Notes under the pieces: generated by a model
The model's database searches: none
What the model was told of the DNA's origin: nothing
Seen by the model: only the letters and a program-made list of their open reading frames with translations
Part shown: positions 33,721 to 46,141 of the stretch, piece after piece
Layout of the letters: each line of letters begins with the position of its first letter
Numbering within the stretch: position 1 is the stretch's first letter
NCBI GenBank assembly: GCA_028554795.2
Contig: CM068841.1
Location: 22,625,308 to 22,689,307 of the forward strand
Direction: 5' to 3'
Origin: Sinohyriopsis cumingii
Taxonomy: Eukaryota > Mollusca > Bivalvia > Unionida > Unionidae
DNA length: 64,000 nucleotides
Program-made: the position numbers and the translations under genes

Positions 33721-34999
33721 GCCAAAAAGCCAGACTGACAAAGAATGGTGACTGAACCATATTTGCCATTGAATAATAATCCTTCTCCACAGATAAGGCA
33801 TGAATTTCACCCCTTCTCCTGGATGATGTAAGGAGGAGAAGGAAGGCCATCTTTAAGGTATGGTTCTCAAATGAAACATCATTCAAGGTTTCATAATGTA
33901 GCTTAGATAATGACCAAAGAACATGTGAAAAGTTCCATAAAGCTCAAAGTACTAGATCTGGTCTTAAAGATGAAGGTCTGATAAAGGGTACAGAACTTAT
34001 AAGTATTAGTGAGGGCTTCTCTATAGCTCAAAATGATTGGGATTAAGCTGTCTTTGCCTTCAAAAAGATATAACCAACAACCCATACATGTGAACATCCT
34101 GACCAGAAGCTTTTCCTCCAGAAATATGGGGCATCTCTCATCCCTTTTGGTTACTCATTGAAATCTCCCAAGTACTCAAAATTATTTCAAAAACATACAA
34201 AACATATTTTTCAGGTTTTTCTTCTGACTTTTCTTTGAATAGCAGTATATTTCCAGTAAAGACTAAATGTGATTATGTGACTGTGAGCCAGCTTACCCTT
34301 CAAGCATGACACTTTAATTGCTAATTCAACAGACAATAATGTAAAATTAATCACTGGATTATACTGTGTGATCATTAGCAATTCAGGGATGATTAAATAC
34401 ATCAGTGGATAATAGCTAAGTTACTGAAGGGCTCAAGAACCATAAAACAATTGAAACATTAGTTGGATTCTTTTGGCAGGTCTGGTTTGGTTTTGGATGT
34501 TTAGTGTAAAACTTTAAAGTTTGTGGAGATGGATTATACCATGTGTGACAAGAAGTAATTGGAAAGGATTAAAGACATCCAATGGATTATGGTTGGATTA
34601 GACATTATTAAAGCACTCAAGTGGCATGAATCATTTTGGTTTGGTATTGGTATTGAAAGTTTGTTGGTATCTAAGAGTGAAGTTCAAAAGGACATCAATA
34701 TACATTCTGCTTTGCTGTAGAGTCAATTTTAAGAAAAATTCCCAAATCCAACCCAGATAAGCTCCAGTCTTAAAAGTTTATGGCAGATGGTCAGCAACCT
34801 GAATCTACCCACATGATGAAGACAGATAAACTTCTTTGTGGACTCAGTAGAATTGTACTCCCAGAGGAAACCTGGATCCATTAATGACACATCATCTCCC
34901 AACTTTTGAGAAAAACAATTATGAGGACTACCACATATATACTCCAAGCAACAATCTACATTTACTAAGAAAGGCTAAAAATGCTTGCACTATGTATCA
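33721..34999. other. Unique stretch, no gene recognised
   Basis: Short frames only, and no repeat structure noticed. Confidence 0.5.
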
Positions 35000-35216
35000 G
35001 GGCAGTATGAAAGGCAATAAGTTACTGTGAAAGGACTGATATAAAAACAGTATGAAAGGCAAAAAGTTACTGTGAAAGGACTGATATAAAACCAGTATGA
35101 AAGGCAACAAGTTACTATGAAATGAATGATATAAGAATAGTCTAAAAGGTAACAAGTTACTGTAAAAAGACTGATATAATAATAATAAAGGCAATAAGTT
35201 ACTGTGAAAGGATTGA
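35000..35216. repeat. 45-bp minisatellite, about 5 copies
   Basis: Units 'agtatgaaaggcaataagtt' + 'actgtgaaaggactgatataa' recur with 45-bp spacing (35003, 35048, 35093 and onward). The last two are more diverged. Since 45 is a multiple of three, minus-strand frames stay open (100 codons), which is not evidence of coding. Confidence 0.94.
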
Positions 35217-36379
35217 GTTGTTGAGAAAATTGTATAGTTTTAATATAGAAAAGTAAATTTGTTGAATATTTGTCATTTTTATCCATTTGCATATTAAAAA
35301 TTGGGACAATGAAAATCTTCCTGATTTAAAGTAAAAACTTATGACCCAATTTGGCAAGCTCCTGATGCTAACCTCCCTTTTGTGTCACATGGATGTGAAA
35401 TGGGGGTCAAAGTGGGGTATATATGATCATTGTGTTGCCTACTGCATCAGTTACTTAATACCCAACACTAGGAAGTTGACTGTCTTCCTGCCTGGACTAT
35501 GTAGTTTGCAATCCTGCTCTTGGTGGATAGATCAATTTCACATGTGCCAAGTGTGAAGGTGGAGAATCTCTGGATTTTTGCACAGGAATGACCCATTCTG
35601 TTGTGACAGCAAATCCCTTCTCAGTGGTAACTTCCCTGGGAGCACTGACCAACATGTTCAGACTACTGAACCACAAATGTTGGACCCACAGTGAGGCTAT
35701 GGGATGAGCCATGATGTTTAAGTCCTGAATGTGAAGAACTTGTGCCATTATTCTGAAAAGTGTTAAGGCAATCCCACTTCAGATTAAAGACATCCACCAC
35801 CCATGCATTCTGGTTTGGAGCTGGAGAGACATAAAGTGGCTATTTGTTGTTCAACTTGCAAACAAGTTGACCACAGACCTCTGCACTGTTATAAAAATCT
35901 CTCTGCTACTGACCGGTTCAGGGAACTGACCGATTTGCTGTACGTGTCTAGACAAGCTGTTAGGTAGGATATTTCTCTTGCCTGGAATTAATCACACTCT
36001 GAGAGTGATCCCTTCCAAAGCTGTCCATCTGAGAATGCTCTAGACCTTCAAGCAAAAGGAAGGGGCATGAGTGTTTCCTTGACATATGAGGTATGTCACA
36101 CCCAAGCAAAATTCTTTGGGCAACAAAGACACATCAACCACAAGGAAAAGCATGATATTCTGAATGATGACTAGAGCATTGGACTGGGACTGTGCTTTTT
36201 TTGGTTCAAGGATCCCATTTACTGTTTGGAACGAATTCACTTTGACTGGGAACTAGTGCCAGAAAAAGTGAATACAATGTAACAATAATTTGTAATGTAT
36301 TAGTGCTATTAAATGAATTTACTTGGCCTTGTCCTATTACCAGTACATAACTAACATAAGGTACCTTATATACTAATAT
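35217..36379. other. Unique stretch, no gene recognised
   Basis: Frames of 60-83 codons on both strands have no resemblance to known families. Confidence 0.5.
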
Positions 36380-36615
36380 CTACCTGGTACTGAGTTGCCT
36401 TGACCTAACCTACCTAACAGTGAGTGGCCTTGACCTAATCTACTTGGTAGTGAGTTGCCTTGACCTAAACTACCTGGTACTGAGTTGCCTTGACCTAACG
36501 AACCTGGAAATGGCATTGACCTAACCTACATGGTATTGATTGGCCTTGACCTAACCTACCTGGTAGTGAGTGGCCTTGACCTAGCCTACCTGTCAGTGAT
36601 TGGCCTTGACCTAAT
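36380..36615. repeat. ~30-bp minisatellite, about 8 copies
   Basis: Units of 'ctacctggtagtgag' + 'tggccttgacctaac' with small length changes. Confidence 0.94.
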
Positions 36616-37231
36616 TCTGTAACCACAAAATGTGATGCACAGTAGTGAGATGTGCATCATACACAAATACTGTACAGTATATTTTTTCAACTATTCTGTG
36701 AAACAGTCACTCATTTATTGAATATAATAAACCTTCAGCAGCAATACCTGACACAATATTTTCAGACCTTTTTCAGCAGTCAACTCATGCACAAGCTCAA
36801 AGTCATTAGATTCTGACAGTCTGTAACTCTGACTAACATTAATACTCAATGATATTCCTAATTTGTGTCCCTCTCCTTCACCATTAAATTTCACTGACAG
36901 ATGTACTTGAATTATTGTGTCTAATTTGAGTTTGAGTATGTTTGCATGGGCTCAGGTTCAGTATTCTTGAAACTTTCTAGCAACAAACTCATACTATAAC
37001 TCATGCCCAAAATGCCCAAAAATGCCCAAAACTCATGCTGAAAGCCCCAAATTAGATACAATACTTCAGTTACAATCGTATAATAAAATGACTGGATTTC
37101 AGTAGAGAAACCTGAAGTTAAGAAAACTGTGAAAGTTATATAGTTTTTATTCTAAAGAGAACAAAAGACTTGCATGCTTTTTGAATTTTGAGCTTCAGAT
37201 TGAATTTCTTTGTGTAAAAATTTGAGAATTA
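36616..37231. other. AT-rich stretch, no gene recognised
   Basis: Only a short triplicated 'aaaatgcccaaaa' near 37008-37030 was noticed. Confidence 0.45.
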
Positions 37232-38275
37232 CACAACCCATACATCCAAATTTATATTTTAAACACTAAACTCCATTTAACAAATGAACTACACAATCTG
37301 CTCATCCCAATTTATGTTGATTACACAAAACTCCATGTACTAAATGAACATCACCCACCCATATGAATTTATGTTTAGAACATTGAACTCCCTGTACTAT
37401 TTGAACTACATTACCCAACCATCCCAGTTTATGTTTATGTTTACAACACTTAACTCCACATACATTTACTTAATGAACCACATAACCCACCCATCCCAGT
37501 TTATGTTTACAACACTGAACTCAATACGAACTACATAACCCACCCATCCCAGTTTATGTTTACAAAATTGAACTCCATAACTAAATGAACTACATAACCC
37601 ACACATCCCAATTGTTTACAACACTGAACTCCATATACTAAATGAACTACTAAATGAACTACATAACCCACCCATCCCAATTTATGTTTATAACACTGTT
37701 ATCCATATACTAAATGAACTACATAACCCACCCATCCCAATTTATGTTTATAACACTGTTATCCATATACTAGATGAACTACTAAATGAACTACATAATC
37801 CACCCATCCCAATTTATGTTTATAACACTGTTATCCATATACTAAATGAACTACTAAATGAACTACATAACCCACCCATCCCAATTTGTTTACAACACTG
37901 TTCTCCATATAGTACATGAACTACTAAATAAACTACATAATCCACCATCCCAATTTATGTTGACAACACAAAACTCCATGTACTAAATGAACTATATAAT
38001 CTGCCATCCCCATTTATGCTGCAACACTGAACTCCATATACTGAATGAACTACATCACCCACCCATATGAATTTATGTTTAGAACATTGAACTCCCTGTA
38101 CTATTTGAACTACATAACCCACCCATCCCAGTTTATGTTTACAACACTTAACTCCACATACATTTACTTCATGAACCACACAACCCACCCATCCAAACTG
38201 TTTACAACACTGAGCTCCGTATACATGTACTAAATAACTACATAACCCACACATCCCAATTTGTATGCTTCAACA
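37232..38275. repeat. ~60-75-bp minisatellite, about 15 copies
   Basis: Units combine 'aaatgaactacataaccc', 'acccatcccaatttatgttt' and 'acaacactgaactccatata'. Length varies because 'ctaaatgaacta' is sometimes doubled. Internal pairs such as 37660-37740 are nearly identical. 37340-37500 and 38045-38200 share a longer variant with an extra 'acatttactt..tgaacca' segment, indicating block duplication. Confidence 0.93.
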
Positions 38276-38377
38276 CTTGATTCCATGAACATGAAACAAA
38301 ATAATACTACGAAATATTTCTAAAATCCATATATACATCATAGCAAAAATGGTGTCAATAGGCAAATAAATACTGCA

Positions 38378-38505
38378 TATACCCCTACATAAGTCAATTC
38401 CAACTACAAAGAACAAAAATCCCTGATCTGCCCTCCCACAATGTATTGGCAGACCTGGATCTACTGATTATTCCTAACAGCATAGACCAAGATGGTCAAC
38501 TAACT
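38378..38505. mobile_element. Palindromic MITE family M1, copy 4 (deleted)
   Basis: Retains 'cctacataagtcaattcca', 'aaatccctgatctgccctc', 'cagacctggatctactgatt' and 'attcctaacagcatagacc' in family order, but is about 75 bp shorter than other copies. Confidence 0.55.
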
Positions 38506-38837
38506 GTAAAAAATGTCTAATGCAACATTACTAATTAACTAATTGTAAACTAAATGCTTACTTTATTGCATAACATCTTTCTTGACTTTCTAAACTATTT
38601 TCCCTGATTCAGTTCCCTTGGTAAATTTATGAAAATAAATGTATGAAATTACTATGCTACTGAAAAGTTGTGTGAATTATGTTCGAATGTCATTGTTAGA
38701 CCTAGAATTCCAAGGGCAGGGGACATTGTGCCCCTATCCACCAAATTAGGAAAAATACAATTTTAAAGGGGCAAATGAAAATAGCTTGCAGTACTTTATC
38801 ATTAGTGGTGTTAATAATATGAGATACTCTTGTGCTT

Positions 38838-39078
38838 TGATAGTTTTGCCACTTAGACTTTGTCTGCATTGTGCATATTATTACAGTTCTGCCACCCAGA
38901 CTTTGTCTCCATTGTATTATCACAGTTCTGCCACCCAGACTTTGTCTGCATTGTACTATCATAGTTCTGCCACCTTGACTTTATCTACATTGTACCACTG
39001 TAATTTTGCCACCTTGACTCTGTCTGCATTGTACCATTGTAGTTTTGCCACTTTGACTTTGTCTACATTCTGCTATCA
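38838..39078. repeat. ~37-bp minisatellite, about 6-7 copies
   Basis: Units 'agttctgccacccagacttt' + 'gtctgcattgtaccatt' with graded divergence toward the 3' end. Confidence 0.93.
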
Positions 39079-40510
39079 TCTTTTATTTGGACACTTGCAT
39101 TTTGTGATACACATTTTATTAAGTAATTAATAAAAACATTGAAATGCTTTAAATATTTGCTTCACCTGAAATGAGCTGCATTATAGCAATTTCCGCACTG
39201 GATCATGCTCATTATTCATAATTCACTCATTATCCACCAGTACTTAACATAGTAATTCTCTATTTCTGAATTAACAGTATCTTTCTTTTTAAATTTTTGT
39301 TTTAAATAACTGATTGAATATTTCCATAAACTTTGAATTATTTTTCATTAATTCAACCAATTATATCAATGAAACTGTCATTACTGTCAGTGTGCCTTCA
39401 ATCTGGAGCAGCTGTCAAATACTCTATTTTGTACTTGAAGACTACCTGGTAGCACAAACCTTACAAGTTTTAGTTGAAATATATATTGATTTAAAATTGA
39501 TATCAACTGCCATCTCACAGATTTTATTGCCTTTAGTGACTTTGGTCACTGTTGTAGTCAACAGAGACCTAGATTGACATGCAATAAAGAAAATCAGTAG
39601 GCATCTCTTTTAATGAAGTGGGTAACGGCCTAAATTAGGAGGAGAGGGGTGTTCCTGGAAAAGCCTCTGCACAGCAGGACAATCAGCATTAATGCTTTAC
39701 TAATTAATGTCAGGCCTATCTCTTGGCACACCAGCTTGGGAAACTGCTCTGTGGGAAGATCTTCAAGAACCAAACATGAGCTATAATGAAAGAGTAATGT
39801 TTGAAGTTTAGCACAGCAAACCCTTGTGATTGCAACTTATGATCATCTTGAGGTTGTACTGGAACACAGGTCTTGAATAATAAAAGCAAGATCTCTTTGA
39901 GATGTTTGAGATCTAAAAAGATGGGTGCAGACATTGGTCTTTAAAGTTTTGAAATGGAGTACTTGGTCTTTTCTAGTGGTGGTACAGCAGGTTGGAATGA
40001 GTACAGTCAAATTGCCCTTGAAGCTCTCCGTAATGCCCTTTCCAGGGTGCAATATATCCAGCCTAGTAGAGCCTTACATTGAGATAGGGAGGTTCTAGAG
40101 TAGAGAACATTTTGTCTTTCTATTTATCCACTTGTCTCTCCATTCTGACTTCTTGTAACCACCCCAACACTACAAACCCTACACATAATCTAATGCCAGC
40201 TGGGCACAGGCAGCTAATTCAGTTAATTTAATTCCCACAAAATGTAATGTTTACGTTTTGCCAAATGATATTCTGTCATGGTAAGACATGTAAAACATGC
40301 TCACTGCCAATGCAGTATGTATTCATGAGGAAACTTTAAAAATGATGAAAATGACATGATGCATAGCTTGTTTCTATGAAAAATGTATGCTCACTACAAA
40401 AATCTGTCACAGTACGAGTCTCTCTGCTTACATCCAGAAGTACCTGTCCAGTGACATCAATAAAATTAAAGTAATTTAGGTTCAATGCTTCTATTACACA
40501 ATTTACCTAT
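39079..40510. other. Unique stretch, no gene recognised
   Basis: Includes an 87-codon plus-strand frame at 39314-39577 that is hydrophobic but has no family resemblance and no splice context. Not called as a gene. Confidence 0.45.
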
Positions 40511-40513
40511 GTG

Positions 40514-40602
<89 letters not shown>
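40511..40602. repeat. (GT)n(AT)n microsatellite
   Basis: Four GT units, then about 40 AT units. Confidence 0.97.
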
Positions 40603-40689
40603 GCGTTTCATTTAAAATGTTCTACTAGCCAAAAATAATTTTTAGCATTTCAAGACAAGACATTAACTTCTTTTTACTGATGAGTGTTG

Positions 40690-41570
40690 AAACTCTCTCT
40701 GATATTCTTGAACAATAAGATTTTCAAATTGGCCATTGTGGCAGCCATACTAGACAAACTGATTCATTCAAGACAAACTGGACACCATAAGAAAATATTT
40801 TATGAAACCTCACATTTATCTCACCATTCATTCAGGAGGATTAGTGGCAAGATTTTCAATATGTTCATTGTGGCAGCCATATTTCAGATAAAATCAGCAT
40901 CATTTTCGTTTAGGACCACTAGATATCACAATTAGTCTTCTGGTGAAAATCCCAATGTTGATATGACATTCCATTTAAAAGTAGCAAAGATTTTCAAGAT
41001 GGTTGCCATGGTGACCCATTTGGATGTTAGCCTGGCACCATTTTCATTTAGTACAAACCAGACATCATAAAAAGTCTTTCAGTGAAAACTGTATGCATAT
41101 ACGACTATCTATACAGGTGGATTAACAATAGTAAAATTTTCAAGATGGCTGTTGTGGTGGCCATACTGGATGCCTGGGTGGCTTAATTTTCATTTAGACC
41201 AACTACATATCAAAAGAAGTCTTCTTCTGAAATCCCCATGCTAATTTGACTTTTGACTCAGGAGGAGTATCAATTACAAGATTTTTAAGATGGCTGACAT
41301 GGTGGCCATATTGGATGTCAGAACAGCACCATTTGCACGTAAGACTGACTAGACATTAGAAAATCATTTCAGACAGAACTCCATGATGATATGACCATCC
41401 ATTCAGGAGGAGTAGCAATAACCAGATTTTCATGATGGCCTTGGTAGTGGCCAAAACGGAAGTCTCATTATATCTATTTTCATTTAGGACCAACTACACA
41501 TCCATGTTAATATGACTTGCTGTTCAGGAGGAGATAACAAGATTTTCATGAATGCATAATGAATCTTTCA
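40690..41570. repeat. Degenerate periodic repeat D2, array 2 (AAGATGGC...GCCATATT units)
   Basis: Cores of the form 'gattttcaagatggc' then '...gtggccatattgga' occur near 40723, 40854, 40989, 41136, 41279 and 41420, that is every 131-147 bp. Each is followed by 'caccattttcatttaggacc', 'aactacacatca' and 'aggaggagtagcaataacaa' blocks. An isolated related unit lies at 42420-42560, and a more decayed array at 25961-26740. Confidence 0.75.
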
Positions 41571-42243
41571 TTAAGACCATTTTTTTCCTTCAGGTTTGTA
41601 GTAGCGGTTTATGGTCCCACAGCACATGTGGTGCCAAGAAAAGGTTAAGTTAAAAAAATATAAAAATAAATTGTACATAAAATTAGGAAGTTGAACCCTT
41701 CCAAATGATGAAAAATTCAGTACAACAGGATTAAATATACAGTGTAAAGATATTAAAATTATGTCCAATATATATCTAGAATAACATAAAGGCAACATGT
41801 GTAAAATATTTAAAACAAAATTTAAATTTGTTGTAATAAACTGCATTCTCTTGAAAAGTGCAAGATTTTCTCAACTGGATTGTCCTCATACTGTTTCAAA
41901 ATACTTCTGTTACAAAGGATGGAAATTGATACATTAAAGAAATGAGCTCTGCTGTCAGTGGACATTGACAGGGCACACACTGGCTGAGGTTCACCTTTCA
42001 TGAGGTATGCATGAGTCATGTATCTGTGTGTGATACATGATTAGCATATTACCACTTTATTTTACGATTTGTTTTGTATGAGGGATGCCAGTCACAGTAG
42101 TAGGTTGAATGCTTTTAAGTTTCCTTGTGGAATTTTCAGTCAACATAATTTTCCAAGCATGATGAACATGCTGTCTTGTACAATATTTGAGTCAGTACAT
42201 GCAATCTTTGGAAATCAGTGACTGTAGCTTTGGCTGCACTTTC
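41571..42243. other. Unique stretch, no gene recognised
   Basis: No coding or mobile-element signature noticed. Confidence 0.45.
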
Positions 42244-42331
42244 ATTCTGCACTATTGGCTGCCAAATCACACTGGCATAATGGGTAATGACCCTTTATAC
42301 CAATGTCGGTTGGCAGCCAACAGTGCAGAAT
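42244..42331. other. 88-nt near-perfect hairpin
   Basis: The left arm is 'attctgcactattggctgcc', 'aaatcacactggcataatgg', 'gtaa'. It mirrors the right arm, whose reverse complement is 'attctgcactgttggctgcc', 'aaccgacattggtataaagg', 'gtca'. About 36 of 44 positions match, with a four-base loop in GGGT-AATG-ACCC. Pairing stops abruptly at both ends. It could be a tiny palindromic MITE, an inverted duplication or a small-RNA precursor. I cannot tell which. Confidence 0.8.
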
Positions 42332-43017
42332 AACTTTTCCAGACTGTACAAGAACATCCAATTTCAGATTGTGAATGACTTTCAACATGTAAAGGGAATC
42401 CATATAGATGATGTAATTTGTTTTTCATTAAGGACCAGCTACACATGACAAAAAGTCTTATTATGAAAACACCATGCTGACATACAAGACTTTCAAGATG
42501 TCTTCTGATGCAGCCATATTCAGTGTTGCAGCTAGGTTTGGCAAGAAAGGGGTCATTTGGCACCCTCCATTTGATGAAGTGGGTCAATGGTGTGATCATA
42601 ATGGGCCAACAATAAGATATCATTTACATAGTCTATTATTAAAATTTCATGCTTGCAAAACCAGCTACCAGTAAATAACCATCTTTACTGTAGGATTCTC
42701 CTCTTTGATGCCTCTGTCCACAAGGCACTGAAGTCTAAGGGACAAGTCTGCAATTTTATGCCTCTTCAACATGAAAGTCATCAGGCATTGCATCCAAATT
42801 TGGGCATGTGGCTTCAGTATGATGAGACCTTGAATGAAGCAGACTTCCATGATATAATGTATAAGAGTTATAGCTCCTGACTGCACATACTCCTTACCTT
42901 GAATTTAATAGCTTTGTTGAATTTCAATCAAATTTGAAAGCTACTTCACAGTGACAAGAAATCCTGAGTTGGTCTGAGTTTCAGTGTTCAATGACATAAT
43001 TTAAAAGAGTTGTGGCA
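42332..43017. other. Stretch with one D2-like unit and unclassified sequence
   Basis: 42420-42560 resembles a D2 unit ('aggaccagctacacatgaca', 'tttcaagatgtc..ctgatgc', 'agccatatt'). The rest shows no gene. The 118-codon minus-strand frame at 42267-42623 spans the hairpin and the repeat unit and is not credible. Confidence 0.45.
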
Positions 43018-43076
43018 CCTGATTGCCTGACCTACTAACTTTGGCTTTTGCAGCATAACTTCACTAAGCTTTGCAA

Positions 43077-43416
43077 CTGCTCAGGTGGCCTAGTGGTTAG
43101 AGTGTCCACCTCGGAAGTGGGAGGTCGTGGGTTTGAACCTCGGCTGAGCCATACCAATGACTTACAAATATGGTACTAACAGCTACCTCACTTGGCGCTC
43201 AGCGTTAAGAGGTTAGTATTAGGACTGGATAGCCTGGTGTCAGGATAATGTGACTGGGTGGGACATTATGCTACGTGTCTGCGGCATGATGCCCCAGTGC
43301 TAGACATCACTATAAACTGCCACACTGCAGACATCGTAGCGATATGACTTAAAAATTGTTAAAAGGTATGTTAAAAATCCTAATCACACACACACACACA
43401 GACACACACACACACA
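43077..43416 (+). mobile_element. tRNA-derived SINE family A copy
   Basis: The plus-strand head has 'ggtggcctagtggttagagt' and B-box 'gggtttgaacctcgg'. The body contains 'gggacattatgc...gcatgatgcccc', and an (AC)n tail ends near 43416. A clean target duplication is not visible. Instead, ~55-60-bp direct repeats ('gattgcctgacctactaact', 'ttggattttgcag.ataact') flank it at 43019-43076 and 43440-43497. Confidence 0.92.
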
Positions 43417-43636
43417 ACTTTGTAGGATTTTCACCTAAGCTGATTGCCTGACCTACTAACTTTGGATTTTGCAGAATAACTTTAACATAAGCTTTTACGC
43501 TGCTTTATCTTGATGAAACATTTAATGAGTTTGAGTTCAAGTACTCCACAATATCATTTACAGAGTTATGGATCCTGTTTACATAACCTCTTGATTTTGG
43601 TTTCCACAACAGAACATTATTAAAGTTTGTTGAATT

Positions 43637-45240
43637 TCAACCAAATCTGTCACATCACTTTATAACACACACACACACAAAATTAAACTGGTTTTAATTA
43701 TCATTTAGAAGGGTTATATATCTTGATCAACCAAATCTGTCACATCACTTTATGACAATAAACACTTGAATTGGTTTAAATTATCATTTAGAAGGGTTAT
43801 ATATCTTGATCAACCAAATCTGTCACATCACTTTATGACAAATACAAACCTGAATTGGTTTAAATTATCATTTAGAAGGGTTATATATCTTGATCAACCA
43901 AATCTGTCACATCACTTTATGACAAATACAAACTTGAATTGGTTTAAATTATCATTTAGAAGGGTTATATATCTTGATCAATCAAATCTGTCACATCACT
44001 TTATGACAAATACAAACTTGAATTGGTTTAAATTATCATTTAGAAGGGTTACATATCTTGACTAACCAAATCTGTCACATCACTTTATAACACACACACA
44101 CACAAAATTAAACTGGTTTTAATTATCATTTAGAAGGGTTATATATCTTGATCAACCAAATCTGTCACATCACTTTATGACAATAAACACTTGAATTGGT
44201 TTAAATTATCATTTAGAAGGGTTATATATCTTGATCAACCAAATCTGTCATATCACTTTATGACAAATACAAACTTGAATTGGTTTAAATTATCATTTAG
44301 AAGGGTTATATATCTTGATCAACCAAATCTGTCACATCACTTTATGACAAATACAAACTTGAATTGGTTTAAATTATCATTTAGAAGGGTTATATATCTT
44401 GATCAATCAAATCTGTCACATCACTTTATGACAAATACAAACTTGAATTGGTTTAAATTATCATTTAGAAGGGTTACATATCTTGACTAACCAAATCTGT
44501 CATATCACTTTATGACAAACAAACACTTGAATTGGTTTAAATTATCATTTAGAAGGGTTATATATTTTGATCAACCAAATCTGTCACATCACTTTATAAT
44601 AAAAAAAAAACCAATCTGAATTGGTTTAAATTATCATTTAGAAGGGTTATATATCTTGATCAACCAAATCTGTCATATCACTTTATGACAAATAAACACT
44701 TGAATTGGTTTAAATTATCATTTAGAAGGGTTATATATCTTGATCAACCAAATCTGTCACATCACTTTATGACAAATACAAACTTGAATTGGTTTAAATT
44801 ATCATTTAGAAGGGTTATATATTTTGATCAACCAAATCTGTCACATCACTTTATGACAAATAAAAACTTGAATTGGTTTAAATTATCATTTAGAAGGGTT
44901 ATATATCTTGATCAACCAAATCTGTCATATCACTTTAGAACACAAAAAAACTTAAATTGGTTAAAATTATCATTTAGAAGGGTTATATATCCTGATCAAC
45001 CAAATCTGTCACATCACTTTATGACAAATACAAACTTGAATTGGTTTAAATTATCATTTAGAAGGGTTATATATCTTGATCAACCAAATCTGTCATATCA
45101 CTTTATGACAAATACAAACTTGAATTGGTTTAAATTATCATTTAGAAGGGTTATATATCTAGATCAATCACTTTTCTTTATAACAAAACACCTTGAATCA
45201 GCTGAAATTATCATTTAGAAGGGTTATATATTATCTAGAT
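43637..45240. repeat. 84/85-bp satellite, about 19 copies, with 425-bp higher-order duplication
   Basis: Unit: 'gaattggtttaaattatcat', 'ttagaagggttatatatctt', 'gatcaaccaaatctgtcaca', 'tcactttatgacaaatacaa'. A five-unit block starting with '(ca)n aaattaaactggtttt' near 43665 is repeated with a 425-bp offset near 44090, including matching variants. Plus-strand frames (99, 99 and 177 codons; repeat peptide NWFKLSFRRVIYLDQ) persist because many units are 84 bp. They start without context and end at length changes, so coding is unlikely. Confidence 0.95.
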
Positions 45241-45244
45241 CACC

Positions 45245-45632
45245 TGTTATCCTAACTTAACAGCAGAAATTAACTACAACTGGTGGATTTAAACCAAGTT
45301 ATACTGATGAGACCATGTATGAGCTGTCCATGTCATCATTGAGAGTTTTGGCCCCTCAATGCCCATTTTCTCCAAACTTTGGATTTTCAAAAATTTTCTT
45401 CTGTTTAAGACCCTGCCCCAGAAATTGGAATGCCCTTTCCAATTTTACTCATCTCCTGTCGTTTGCCTTATCCCAATTCTGTGTGTGCATTGGATATGAT
45501 TGGGGTAGAATCTGGATGTGCAAATCAGGTGCTACAAATTTTAAATAACCATCATTGCTGGGTCTGGGGGTTGTTTGACATAAATTCAAGATAACTCATT
45601 GTATAAGAGCAACGTGTCTGAGAAATGATATA
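45245..45632. other. Unique stretch, no gene recognised
   Basis: The 77-codon frame at 45315-45548 has no recognisable homology. Confidence 0.4.
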
Positions 45633-45946
45633 AAGGTAAAACCTGTTATAACACAATGCTTGGTGACCAAAGAATAACATCTCAATATAAGTGGGATCGC
45701 GTTAACAAATTTTTCAAAAAACTTCCCCATAGAAAATGTGCATTGAAATTTCAATTTCATCAGTTATGACTAACCTCTTGATCATATAATCTGCTAGTGA
45801 CATGAATAATTGGATTTTCCGATAGTATGCATTTGGGATATTAAAAAGATAGGTCACCTTTAAATTAAAAAAATGGAAGCCATGCTGCCATCGCATTATA
45901 AGTGAAATCGCATTATAATGAATCATGCTATAATGGGTTCTACCTG
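45633..45946. mobile_element. 314-bp pogo/Tigger-like MITE
   Basis: The left end is AAGGTAAAACCTGTTATAAC. The right end, reverse-complemented, is CAGGTAGAACCCATTATAGC. TA dinucleotides sit immediately outside both ends (45631-45632 and 45947-45948). TA target duplication with ends rich in 'AACC..TTATAA' is typical of pogo/Tigger non-autonomous elements. Subterminal 'cgcattataa' repeats are present near the right end. No coding capacity is seen. Confidence 0.72.
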
Positions 45947-46141
45947 TATATTTAAGCATCAACTGGAGTGTCAATAGGATATTATCATACAATCTGTCCT
46001 TCCATACTTACGTGTTAGGTAATTAAACTCTTCCTACATTGACCGAGATAGATGTGTGTTTGTGTGTGTAAGTCTGAACAAGATCCAAGGTCAAACCCTG
46101 GAGACATACAATTGTGGTCCCTGAAGTCACCACTTAAACTA

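Noticed and set aside
35000..35216. 100-codon minus-strand frame with SFTVTYCLSYCFYI repeats resembling membrane segments
   Set aside because: A translation of the 45-bp minisatellite. Hydrophobicity is incidental to its AT-rich unit.
42267..42623. 118-codon minus-strand frame
   Set aside because: Runs through the 88-nt hairpin and a degenerate repeat unit. No conserved-looking segment.
44685..45218. 177-codon plus-strand frame of NWFKLSFRRVIYLDQ repeats
   Set aside because: Produced by an 84-bp satellite. The same array is frame-broken wherever a unit is 85 bp, so there is no selection for reading frame.
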